Assembly: GCA_966250015.1 (NCBI GenBank)
Contig: CBINFS010000005.1
Coordinates: 62,001-126,000 of the forward strand
Reading direction: 5' to 3'
Length of the DNA: 64,000 nt
DNA from: CBINFS01 sp966250015
GTDB lineage: Bacteria; Bacteroidota; Rhodothermia; Rhodothermales; DASSAV01
In this document: positions 17,802 to 25,415 of the stretch, piece by piece
Layout: the number at the start of each line of letters is the position of its first letter
How positions within the stretch are numbered: position 1 is the first letter of the stretch
Translations under genes and position numbers: made by a program
The notes under the pieces: generated by a model
What the model was told of the DNA's origin: nothing
The model's database searches: none
What the model saw: only the letters and a program-made list of their open reading frames with translations

Positions 17802-18953
17802 ATGAGTACGATGCACGAGACGCTTCCCGCCCTCGACGACGTCATCCGAGAGCTAGAATCGTGGGCGCCTCCCGGCGCCGCACAATCATACGACAACGTG
17901 GGGCTTCAGGTCGGGCATCGGGATCGTACCGTCGAAACTTGTATCGTCGCCCTTGACCTTACCCCCGCCGTCATCGACGAAGCCACAGCAACAGGGGCGC
18001 AGCTCATCATCACCCACCACCCTCTCCAGTTTCGCCCACTACGCACCGTCAGCACCGATAACGTTCAGGGCGCATTGACACTACGCCTCGCAGAATCGGG
18101 TATAGCACTTTATTCGATCCACACCAACCTCGATTCCGTCGTTGGCGGCGTTTCGTATGCCCTGGCGGAGCAGCTTGGCCTCGAAGAAATCAGCACACTT
18201 TCTCCGCTCGACCAATCATTGATCAAGCTCGTCACCTTTGTCCCGGCGTCTCACCTCGAACAGGTTCGCGAGGCACTCGCAGCAGCCGGTGCGGGTCGGA
18301 TTGGCGACTACGACTCCTGCGCGTTCACGACAGAGGGCACCGGCTACTTCCGCCCGGGTGAAGAGGCAAACCCATTCATCGGCAAACCGGCAGGCGACCT
18401 TGAATCGGTTCAGGAAGTCCGAATCGAGGTGGAGGTGTTGCGATGGGACGTTTCGAGGGTTCTGGCGTCTCTTCGCGCCGCCCACCCGTACGAAGAGGTG
18501 GCGTACGACTTGTATCCCGTCGAGCAACCTGCATCCCGGTTTGGGCTTGGTGCCGCGGGGCATTTGAAGGAACCGGAATCCCTGACCGACTTCTTGCGTC
18601 GGGTTGCCGATGCACTGGGTCAGCCAGGATTACGATACGTGGGCAACCCCGAAGCCACGATCAAAAAAGTGGCCGTCTGTGGAGGGGCGGGGAGTGACCT
18701 GATCGGGGCGGCAATCCGTGCAGGCGCCGACGCGTACGTCACGGCCGACTTGACGTACCACCGGTTCTTCGACGTGCTGGATTCTGATGGCAACGTCAAA
18801 ATGGCCCTGATCGATGCCGGACACTACGAAACAGAAGCCGTCACCGAGCGCCTGATCGTCGAACGGCTGAGTAAAAGATTTCCCCAGGTACGATGGAAAC
18901 GGACCGGTGTCCGCACCAGCCCCATCCGGACCTATACAGGATCTTCTATTTGA
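17802..18953 (+). CDS. Nif3-like dinuclear metal centre protein
   Basis: A 383-aa NIF3/YbgI family protein that forms toroidal hexamers with a dimetal site per subunit. The N-terminal half has IITHHPLQF (His72, His73) and HTNLDSV. The C-terminal half has CGGAGSDLIGAAIRAGADAY and DAGHYETE, which supply further metal ligands. The central insert (about residues 140-240, with GDYDSCAFTTEGTGYFRPG) is the PII-like domain found in the longer members. Proposed activity is GTP cyclohydrolase-like, but this is not settled. In many genomes a Nif3 gene precedes the C4-type zinc ribbon protein gene, as here. Confidence 0.92.
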   Translation: MSTMHETLPALDDVIRELESWAPPGAAQSYDNVGLQVGHRDRTVETCIVALDLTPAVIDEATATGAQLIITHHPLQFRPLRTVSTDNVQGALTLRLAESGIALYSIHTNLDSVVGGVSYALAEQLGLEEISTLSPLDQSLIKLVTFVPASHLEQVREALAAAGAGRIGDYDSCAFTTEGTGYFRPGEEANPFIGKPAGDLESVQEVRIEVEVLRWDVSRVLASLRAAHPYEEVAYDLYPVEQPASRFGLGAAGHLKEPESLTDFLRRVADALGQPGLRYVGNPEATIKKVAVCGGAGSDLIGAAIRAGADAYVTADLTYHRFFDVLDSDGNVKMALIDAGHYETEAVTERLIVERLSKRFPQVRWKRTGVRTSPIRTYTGSSI

Positions 18954-19034
18954 CGACATGAACTTTCGCTTATTCAATCTGTTTATTTAAAGCTTGTACT
19001 GCTCACAAACATAGACTATTTCGTCGCGCTGCCC

Positions 19035-19793
19035 ATGCCAACGATACAGGAAACCAGTATTGGAGAACAATTGAAGTCCTTGATTCGCCTGCAACACATC
19101 GACAGTCGAATCGACCAGGTTGAAAAGCTCCGCGGAGATCTACCAGACGAGATCCGCGACCTCGAAGACGAAAAGGCAGGTCTCGAAACCCGGATTAAAA
19201 AGCTCAAACAGGAACAGATCGACGATGAGCTTGCCTACAGCCAATCCGAACGAGACATCAAGGAAGCCGAAAACCTGATCAAACGCTACGAAGAGCAACA
19301 GCTCCAGGTCAGAAACAACCGGGAATACGACGCGCTCACTAAGGAGATCGAAGCCCAGAGACAACGAATCGTAGATGCCAATGCCCGGATGGAAGAAATA
19401 ACCAACTCGCGGGCTGAAAAAGAAACGAGCATCAAGGAAGCGGAACAGCGGCTTGCAGAGCTCGATCAGATTCTCGACAACAAACGCCGTGAGCTGAACG
19501 AAGTGCTCCAGGATACGCGCCAGGAGCAGGAAATGCTCGAGCAGAAGCGCAAGGAAGCCGAAAGCGCCGTGGATCCCCGCTATCTTAGAGCTTACCAGCG
19601 CCTTCGCAACCGGCTTCGGGACGGCCGGGCGGTGGTACCCCTCGAAAGAGGCGCCGCAGCCGGCTTCTCGGTTCCACCGCAACGTCAGGTCGAGATTCGG
19701 CAGCGCAACCGCATCGTTGCCTGCGAGCATACCGGTCGTATCATCGTCGATAACGAGCTGTATTATGATACGATCTCGGAGTTTGACGTCTGA
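19035..19793 (+). CDS. Coiled-coil C4-type zinc ribbon family protein with degenerate ribbon
   Basis: A 252-aa protein. Residues 10-180 form a long coiled-coil hairpin rich in E, K, R and Q. The C-terminal part, AVVPLERGAAAGFSVPPQRQ and RIVACEHTGRIIVDN, aligns by eye with the zf-RING_7 (DUF164) ribbon, which normally reads RGACGGC and CEHCGR. Here positions 208, 211 and 233 are A, F and T, so only Cys230 remains and zinc cannot be held by four cysteines. The frame is otherwise intact. It follows the Nif3-like gene as in other Bacteroidota. Molecular role unknown. Confidence 0.85.
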   Translation: MPTIQETSIGEQLKSLIRLQHIDSRIDQVEKLRGDLPDEIRDLEDEKAGLETRIKKLKQEQIDDELAYSQSERDIKEAENLIKRYEEQQLQVRNNREYDALTKEIEAQRQRIVDANARMEEITNSRAEKETSIKEAEQRLAELDQILDNKRRELNEVLQDTRQEQEMLEQKRKEAESAVDPRYLRAYQRLRNRLRDGRAVVPLERGAAAGFSVPPQRQVEIRQRNRIVACEHTGRIIVDNELYYDTISEFDV

Positions 19794-19834
19794 GTGAATC
19801 GATTTCGTAGCGGCGACGTTAAATAAGGGCAAAA

Positions 19835-20252
19835 TGTGCCGGCCGGGTCACCGCGCTGAGCGACATTCGTTCAGTGAGGAAAGTCCGAACACCGCAGGGC
19901 GCCGTGCTTCCTAACAGGAAGGCGCTGCAACCGGGTCACCGGTGCAGCGACAGCAAGTGCAACAGAGAGTAGACCAGCCGATGGCCCTTCGGGGCTCAGG
20001 TGATGGGTGAAAGGGTGGGGTAAGAGCCCACCGGCATCCCGGGTGACCGGGGTGGCCAGGTAAACCTCACGGGGTGCAAGGCCAAACAGCTCTCGTGCAG
20101 ACCTTGAGAAAGGCCTGTATATGGCGGCCCGTCGAAGAGAGCGGGTAGGCTGCTTGAGGCTATCGGTGACGATAGTCCCAGATAAATGGTGGCCTCCCTT
20201 TCGATGACCGGCCATCGGGAGGAAGACAGAATTCGGCTTACAGGCCGGCACA
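19835..20252 (+). ncRNA. rnpB: RNase P RNA
   Basis: The catalytic RNA that trims the 5' end of pre-tRNAs. P1 pairs TGTGCCGGCC (19835-19844) with GGCCGGCACA (20243-20252). The universally conserved blocks are present in order: GAGGAAAGTCCGAACAC (about 19877-19893), ACAGAGAGTAGACC, GGTAAGAGCCCACCG, and AGACAGAATTCGGCTTACA just before P1. The order and length fit a bacterial type A RNA. The ends are placed by the P1 helix and may be off by a few bases. Confidence 0.96.
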
Positions 20253-20267
20253 TGCCGACATAATGCG

Positions 20268-20306
20268 AAAAAGGGCACCCAACCGGAGTTGGTGCCCTTT
20301 TCTATT
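20268..20306. terminator. Terminator hairpin between rnpB and secG
   Basis: GGGCACCCAAC (20273-20283) pairs with GTTGGTGCCC (20288-20297) with one bulge. An A run lies on the left and a T run on the right, so it can act on both strands for the convergent rnpB and secG. Confidence 0.88.
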
Positions 20307-20367
20307 TTGTCCAGGTAGAGGCCGACTATGCCTCTAGAATTCTCCTGAAATAACTATCACCTCGCGA

Positions 20368-20730
20368 TCACTCGGCGGTACCACCGGGTGCAGGCTCTGA
20401 TCCAGCGGGCGGGGTTGCCGGCTCACCCGTGGGCGGGATTACCGGAGCCTGCTGCTGTTCCGTCTGCCGCGCCCGTTCCTGAATGACACTCTGGCGCCGG
20501 TCGTCGTCAATGGTGAAGTTGGTCAAAATGGTGAGTACGATGAACGCGGCAGCGAGCACCCACGTGCTCTTTTCCAGAATGTCCGGAGCCTGACGGGCGC
20601 CAAGGATTTGCGTCGTGGCGCCGCCGGCCGCGATGCCGGCCAGACCGCCCCCACGTCCGCTCTGAAGAAGCACCAGCAGAACCAGCAGGAGACCGATGAT
20701 AGCGATGAGAACGATTAAAAACGTGAACAT
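20368..20730 (-). CDS. secG: Preprotein translocase subunit SecG
   Basis: Auxiliary subunit of the SecYEG inner-membrane channel. The 120-aa protein has two membrane helices: FLIVLIAIIGLLLVLLVLLQ at the N-terminus and STWVLAAAFIVLTILTNF at about 55-72. Between them lies the conserved SecG loop SGRGGGLAGIAAGGATTQILGAR. The C-terminal tail is long, polar and rich in Pro, Gln and Glu, as in other Bacteroidota SecG proteins. It converges on rnpB. Confidence 0.95.
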   Translation of the reverse strand: MFTFLIVLIAIIGLLLVLLVLLQSGRGGGLAGIAAGGATTQILGARQAPDILEKSTWVLAAAFIVLTILTNFTIDDDRRQSVIQERARQTEQQQAPVIPPTGEPATPPAGSEPAPGGTAE

Positions 20731-20838
20731 GCAAGCAACACAGCTTAGAGGTCACAAATAAAAATTCAAGCTATTTAAAATAGCAAATAATACTCAACTC
20801 TCCAATCTCCACGATAGATCCGGTCCGTTCTTAGAAGG

Positions 20839-21396
20839 TTATTCTTTATCCCGATCTAGCAGATACCGTTCGGCAAACAGCAGGGCAACCACGGTTTTCA
20901 TGTCGAGAAGCTCCCCCTTCCTGGCCATTTCGACGGCTTCCTTAAAATCGAGGGGCACCACCTCTACCTGCTCGCCGTCGCTGTGCGCAGCCATACCTTC
21001 CTCCAGTCCTTCCGCAATGAAGAAATGGATGATCTCGTTGCTGTATCCGATCCCGGGATACAGCGATACCAGCGGGACGAACCGGCGCGCCTTCCATCCC
21101 GTCTCCTCTTCAAGCTCGCGGGCTGCTACCTCCATCGGACTCTCCCCTTTCACGTCGAGCTTCCCCGCCGGAACCTCGAGAAAAATCTTGCGGGGAGGAT
21201 AGCGAAACTGCCGGACGAGCAGCGTACTCCCGTCGTCAAACAAGGGGACGACTGCCGACGCGCCCGGGTGGTCGATCCACTCGCGAATCGATTCCTTCCC
21301 GTCGGCAAGCGCAACCTGGTCTCGATAAACCTTGAGCAATTTACCATCGACAAGCTGCTCCGAGTGAATCACGTTCTCGCGCAAATCCTTCATCAA
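20839..21396 (-). CDS. Nudix hydrolase, ADP-ribose pyrophosphatase-like
   Basis: Hydrolyses a nucleoside diphosphate linked to another moiety, probably ADP-ribose. The 185-aa protein has the Nudix box as GKLDVKGESPMEVAARELEE followed by ETGWKA (residues about 77-102). The first spacer has one residue more than the GX5E consensus. The preceding EVPAG and the VPLVSLYPGIGYSNEIIHFF segment fit the ADPRase subgroup. It begins 6 bases after the rsmE stop, so both are in one operon with the Omp85 gene upstream. Confidence 0.9.
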   Translation of the reverse strand: MMKDLRENVIHSEQLVDGKLLKVYRDQVALADGKESIREWIDHPGASAVVPLFDDGSTLLVRQFRYPPRKIFLEVPAGKLDVKGESPMEVAARELEEETGWKARRFVPLVSLYPGIGYSNEIIHFFIAEGLEEGMAAHSDGEQVEVVPLDFKEAVEMARKGELLDMKTVVALLFAERYLLDRDKE

Positions 21397-21402
21397 ATAC
21401 CT

Positions 21403-22131
21403 TCAGTCAGACAACGTAAGGAGTACGGCGGTTGAAGCAGCTATTGCTGCGGTTTCGGCACGGAGCCGACGAGGTCCAAGGGAAACTGCTTCGTACCCGA
21501 GTTTGGAAGCGAGTGCCACTTCTTCGCCCGAGAATCCTCCTTCAGGACCGACAAGAATACAGACCTCACCCGACTTCCCTGCCCGTTTCAGCTCACTCAG
21601 GATCGACTTCTTGACGACCGGATCCTCGTGGCAAATCAGTCGAACGTCGGGGGTTCTCGAACGAACGAAAGCGTCGAACGATTGAAGCTCGGCAAGGTTC
21701 ACCATGCGGCTGCGGCGGCTCTGCTTCATCGCCGCAATCAATATCCCCGTGGCTCTCTGGGATTTGATCCTGGTGTTCTCGGAAAAAGCCGTTCTCAACG
21801 GAACGACCTCCGAAACCCCCAGCTCGGCAGCTTTTTCGAGAAAAAGCTCAAATCGATTCAGGTTTTTCAATAACCCAATGGCAACCGTGAGCCGGAAGGA
21901 AGGCTCTCCCACGTCTTGCCTTCTCTCGACGATGCGTCCCGTGGCATGTTGCTTGTCAATGTGGTCAAGCACGACGTGGTACCAGCCTCCTTCTCCGTCC
22001 ACCACGACAATCTCATCTCCTGCCTTCATTCGAAGCACACGAACGGCGTGACGTGCTTCCTCAGGGGGAAGAACGATCCTGTCGCCGCTTATGGCGTCGG
22101 GCGGGGCGAAAAAGTAGGTTTCGGTGTTCAC
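21403..22131 (-). CDS. rsmE: 16S rRNA (uracil(1498)-N(3))-methyltransferase
   Basis: Methylates U1498 of 16S rRNA using S-adenosylmethionine. I start it at the GTG at 22131 because the protein then begins MNTETYFFAPPDAI, the usual RsmE N-terminus, and is 242 aa, the family length; the frame remains open upstream into the Omp85 gene. Signatures are LPPEEARHAVRVLRMKAGDE (PUA-like domain), AAELGVSEVVPLRTAFSE, and the trefoil-knot SAM site VGPEGGFSGEE then SLGPRRLRAETAAIA. Operon: Omp85, rsmE, Nudix. Confidence 0.93.
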   Translation of the reverse strand: MNTETYFFAPPDAISGDRIVLPPEEARHAVRVLRMKAGDEIVVVDGEGGWYHVVLDHIDKQHATGRIVERRQDVGEPSFRLTVAIGLLKNLNRFELFLEKAAELGVSEVVPLRTAFSENTRIKSQRATGILIAAMKQSRRSRMVNLAELQSFDAFVRSRTPDVRLICHEDPVVKKSILSELKRAGKSGEVCILVGPEGGFSGEEVALASKLGYEAVSLGPRRLRAETAAIAASTAVLLTLSD

Positions 22132-22199
22132 GTCGAGTGGGGCTAATCTGAAAGCGGCATGAAGGTACGGGAAGTGCTGATTCAATCCAAGCCGGCATT

Positions 22200-24017
22200 C
22201 TACAAACCAAACGACAGCCCGACGTGTACGCGGCCGTTGGTCGGACCGTCTTGCGGGCTCATTGCGTAGCTCGCGTTGATCAGTCCGACGCCGGTGCTGA
22301 ATTGGATACCAAGCCCGAACCCCGACAACCAATCCTCAGCCGACTCCACACCCGGCAAGGTGGGCGTGTTATAGTACCCCAGATCGGTAAAGAGATAACC
22401 ATAGGAGCTTCGATCCATCTGGTACCGGTACTCAACGAGACTTCGGGCAGTCACCCTGCCGACGAACTGGTCTTCATCGTAACCCCGTATCGAGAGAGCG
22501 CCGCCGAACCGGAAAAGATCGGCTCGATCGTACGAATCGCTCACGAGCAGCGAAAGCTGTCCACCCAGCACCAGAACCTGGCGGCTGAAGGTTGGAAAAA
22601 AAACCATAACGTCGGTCTTGACTCTGGATTGGCGGAGCCTTGAGTACGTCATCGCCGTGTCAGAATCGGCCGTGACGGATCTCTCCGATCGGTTCTTCCG
22701 CCCCTGTTCAAAGTCAATCCGTGCCGCAAGGCCTTTTCGCGGGTTGACTCGATCGTCTATCCGCTGGTAGCGCAGACCAAGTCCAGCAAACGTGGCTTGC
22801 GAGCGCGGAATGACCTGCCGGCCGTTTCGAAGGTCTACGCCTGCCCCGCCGGGCCGAGTGGTTTCACTCGTCAGGGTGACGAATACCTCCATCCCCGATC
22901 GAAATTTGTACCCCGCCTCGCCGGAAAAGGCCTGTTTGGCATAAAGAGAGTCCTGCTGATACCCGTTGAACGATCCATCCAGTCGGATGGGGGTTTTGAA
23001 CACGAACGGATCGCTGACGTGCAGGTCAAGACTGCTGACCTGGCCGGGAAGGCGGTTCAGTCGAATGGAGATCTGCCGTCCGCCTCCAAAGACGTTCTGC
23101 ATCAGAAGATGCCCGTTTCCCACGATGCCGGAGGCGGCTCCCGCCGATCGTGGCGGCTGGTATCCGAGCACCAGGTCGAAGCTACCTGGCGGCGCTTCTA
23201 TGACTTCGACGCTTACCACTACGCCCGAATCCGACTCGACGACCAGCTCCGGGAACCCGACCTGCGTGAACAGCCCCGATTCGAGCAGACGGTCCCGTAT
23301 GGCTTCCGGATCGAACAAGGTCAGTGGCAGGTTCTTTTGCAGGTTCGCCAACCGGAGGGCAAAATCCGACCGCGTACGTTTTGCTCCTTTCAAGTCTATT
23401 CGTGAGAGTTTGGGTCGAACACCCTCCCGAACCGAAAAATCCAGATCCAGCGTGTACGGGTCGGATGCATTTGCGTCGATCCGGTCGACGCTTACCTCAG
23501 CAAGTGGGTAACCCGCTCGCTCGTACCGTCGTGCAATCGACTCGAGGTCACTTTCCAGCTTCCTCGTGTTGAGCACCTCTCCCCTGCGCGTTTCCATTTC
23601 GCGCAGGATCTCTTCCTCCGAAAAAACGGCGATTCCGGTTATAGTGATCTCCCCCACACGGACGAGCGGCCCCCGCCGGGCGTACAACCGAAACACTACC
23701 GGTACGTTGGAAGTATCGACCTTGATCGAATCGATCCGCGCGAAGTAGTGCCCACTTTCCCTCAGCTCCTCCAGGAGGTTCGCCGGCACGTCGTTGGCAT
23801 CCAAAAACGGCTGGCCGGTAAGGAGAGAATCGTCATACACCTCACCGTCGACGAAAAGCTCCCATACTGGTATGCCGGAAGCGTATTCGGCTGAGCTCTG
23901 TGCGGTGGAATCAGGTGGGGCAATCAAGCCTCCGGTGAAAAGAATCAATAAGAGTGCGACGCTTCGACTACGGGCTCCGGCTCTTTCAAACAGGCAGTAT
24001 GTTGAAACGAATCGCAA
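22200..24017 (-). CDS. Omp85 (BamA/TamA-like) outer membrane protein
   Basis: A 605-aa outer membrane protein with an N-terminal signal peptide (hydrophobic stretch SVALLLILFTGGLIA ending in TAQS). It has two to three POTRA-like repeats up to about residue 280 (for example VRVGEITITGIAVFSEEEIL and PKLSRIDLKGAKRTRSDFAL), then a C-terminal beta-barrel. ALSIRGYDEDQF matches the conserved RGY motif of barrel loop L6, and the protein ends in HVGLSFGL with a terminal aromatic-hydrophobic pattern. It is shorter than canonical BamA (about 800), so it is more likely a TamA-like or accessory member. It heads an operon with rsmE. Confidence 0.87.
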   Translation of the reverse strand: MRFVSTYCLFERAGARSRSVALLLILFTGGLIAPPDSTAQSSAEYASGIPVWELFVDGEVYDDSLLTGQPFLDANDVPANLLEELRESGHYFARIDSIKVDTSNVPVVFRLYARRGPLVRVGEITITGIAVFSEEEILREMETRRGEVLNTRKLESDLESIARRYERAGYPLAEVSVDRIDANASDPYTLDLDFSVREGVRPKLSRIDLKGAKRTRSDFALRLANLQKNLPLTLFDPEAIRDRLLESGLFTQVGFPELVVESDSGVVVSVEVIEAPPGSFDLVLGYQPPRSAGAASGIVGNGHLLMQNVFGGGRQISIRLNRLPGQVSSLDLHVSDPFVFKTPIRLDGSFNGYQQDSLYAKQAFSGEAGYKFRSGMEVFVTLTSETTRPGGAGVDLRNGRQVIPRSQATFAGLGLRYQRIDDRVNPRKGLAARIDFEQGRKNRSERSVTADSDTAMTYSRLRQSRVKTDVMVFFPTFSRQVLVLGGQLSLLVSDSYDRADLFRFGGALSIRGYDEDQFVGRVTARSLVEYRYQMDRSSYGYLFTDLGYYNTPTLPGVESAEDWLSGFGLGIQFSTGVGLINASYAMSPQDGPTNGRVHVGLSFGL

Positions 24018-24160
24018 TTAGTCCCGATGCTGTTTGATTACAACGACTAAGGAATCCAAGTCGATGCCAAGGCGTGCGAAAAACGACCGGCTCCGGTACT
24101 CGTTCCGGCTCACTCGTGTTCTAATGTATGTAGCATATACGGCACGGTCCATCGGCGATT

Positions 24161-25309
24161 TTGATCAAGCAATCAACCCCTAAGCTCTCTTCGAAGTCTT
24201 TGAAAACGGCCGATCTAACGTTGAAACCAGAAATTGTGCGATACTTCAGGACCGACCTGCCTCAATGGTTCGAAGAGACGGCGCGCGACCTGCCGTGGCG
24301 TCGCAACCGCGAACCTTACCTGGTCTGGATCTCCGAGATAATGCTCCAGCAGACGCGGGTAGATCAAATGCTCCCCTATTTCCACCGCTTCATCGACCGT
24401 TTTCCTTCGGTCGAAGCCCTCGCATCCGCTTCGCTGGACGAAGTGCTGCACACGTGGGAGGGGTTGGGCTACTATGCCCGTGCGCGAAATTTGCACAGAT
24501 CCGCGCAAATTATTGTGAAGGAATACGCCGGTAAGCTGCCCGACTCCTACGACGAGCTGCGGCGGCTCCCGGGCATCGGCGCCTACACTGCGGCCGCGAT
24601 TGTCTCCATTGCTTACAATAAACCCTACGCCGTCGTCGACGGTAACGTGATCCGGGTCCTTAGCCGAATCTTTGAGATTGAAGAAGACGTACGCCTGCCA
24701 CGTACGCGGTCGGCAATTCAAACGTTGGCCGACGAGCTTGTGCCCCTGGACGATCCTGGGGCGTTTAATCAAGCCATGATGGAGTTGGGTGCAACCATTT
24801 GTACCCCCCGCAACCCTCGTTGTGAAGCCTGTCCCCTACGACCGACTTGTGGCGCGTATCAACACGACACCGTGAATGACTTCCCCGTTGTTTCGGCGCG
24901 TAAGCCGATCCCTCACTACGACGTCGCCGTGGGCTTGATTTTTAACGACAACGGTCACATCCTCATACAAAAACGTCCGGAAGACGGGATGTTGGGAGGA
25001 CTCTGGGAATTCCCCGGAGGCAAGCGAGAATCTGACGAAACGATTGAAACCGCGTGCCGTCGTGAATTGCGAGAAGAGCTCGGTGTGGAAGTGGAAGTCG
25101 GCGACCTTATCCACCGGCTAAACCATGCTTACACCCATTTTAAGATCACCTTGCACGCCTTTCGATGCCGTTTGCCTGGCGGGATCCCGGAAAATGCAAA
25201 TGAAGTTCCTATGCGCTGGGTGCCGGTAGAAAGGCTGAGGGATTATGCTTTCCCCAGGGCAAATCGTCTCCTGATCGATAAGCTTCTAAAAGAAAATCTC
25301 TCGGCTTGA
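24161..25309 (+). CDS. mutY: A/G-specific adenine glycosylase
   Basis: Removes adenine mispaired with 8-oxoguanine. The 382-aa protein shows the catalytic Glu59 in WISEIMLQQTRVDQM, the helix-hairpin-helix LPGIGAYTA (136-144) with Asp160 in VVDGNVIRVLSR, the [4Fe-4S] ligands Cys214, 221, 224 and 230 (C-x6-C-x2-C-x5-C), and a C-terminal MutT-like domain from about residue 245 (GLWEFPGGKRES). The start is uncertain: the TTG at 24161 is used, but in-frame TTGs at 24200 and 24221 are equally possible; no ATG precedes the core. It diverges from the Omp85 gene. Confidence 0.95.
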   Translation: MIKQSTPKLSSKSLKTADLTLKPEIVRYFRTDLPQWFEETARDLPWRRNREPYLVWISEIMLQQTRVDQMLPYFHRFIDRFPSVEALASASLDEVLHTWEGLGYYARARNLHRSAQIIVKEYAGKLPDSYDELRRLPGIGAYTAAAIVSIAYNKPYAVVDGNVIRVLSRIFEIEEDVRLPRTRSAIQTLADELVPLDDPGAFNQAMMELGATICTPRNPRCEACPLRPTCGAYQHDTVNDFPVVSARKPIPHYDVAVGLIFNDNGHILIQKRPEDGMLGGLWEFPGGKRESDETIETACRRELREELGVEVEVGDLIHRLNHAYTHFKITLHAFRCRLPGGIPENANEVPMRWVPVERLRDYAFPRANRLLIDKLLKENLSA

Positions 25310-25415
25310 GGATAAACCATCAAGAATGGTGCTACTTTTGTATAGGTATAGATTACCGTCGCTAAAGTACAAAATACCAGCTGGTTATTAATACAATACA
25401 CCTAATCGTCTGACC

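Noticed and set aside
22132..22332. 67-residue N-terminal extension of rsmE
   Set aside because: It overlaps the end of the Omp85 gene and is Arg-rich; the recognised RsmE N-terminus begins at the GTG at 22131.
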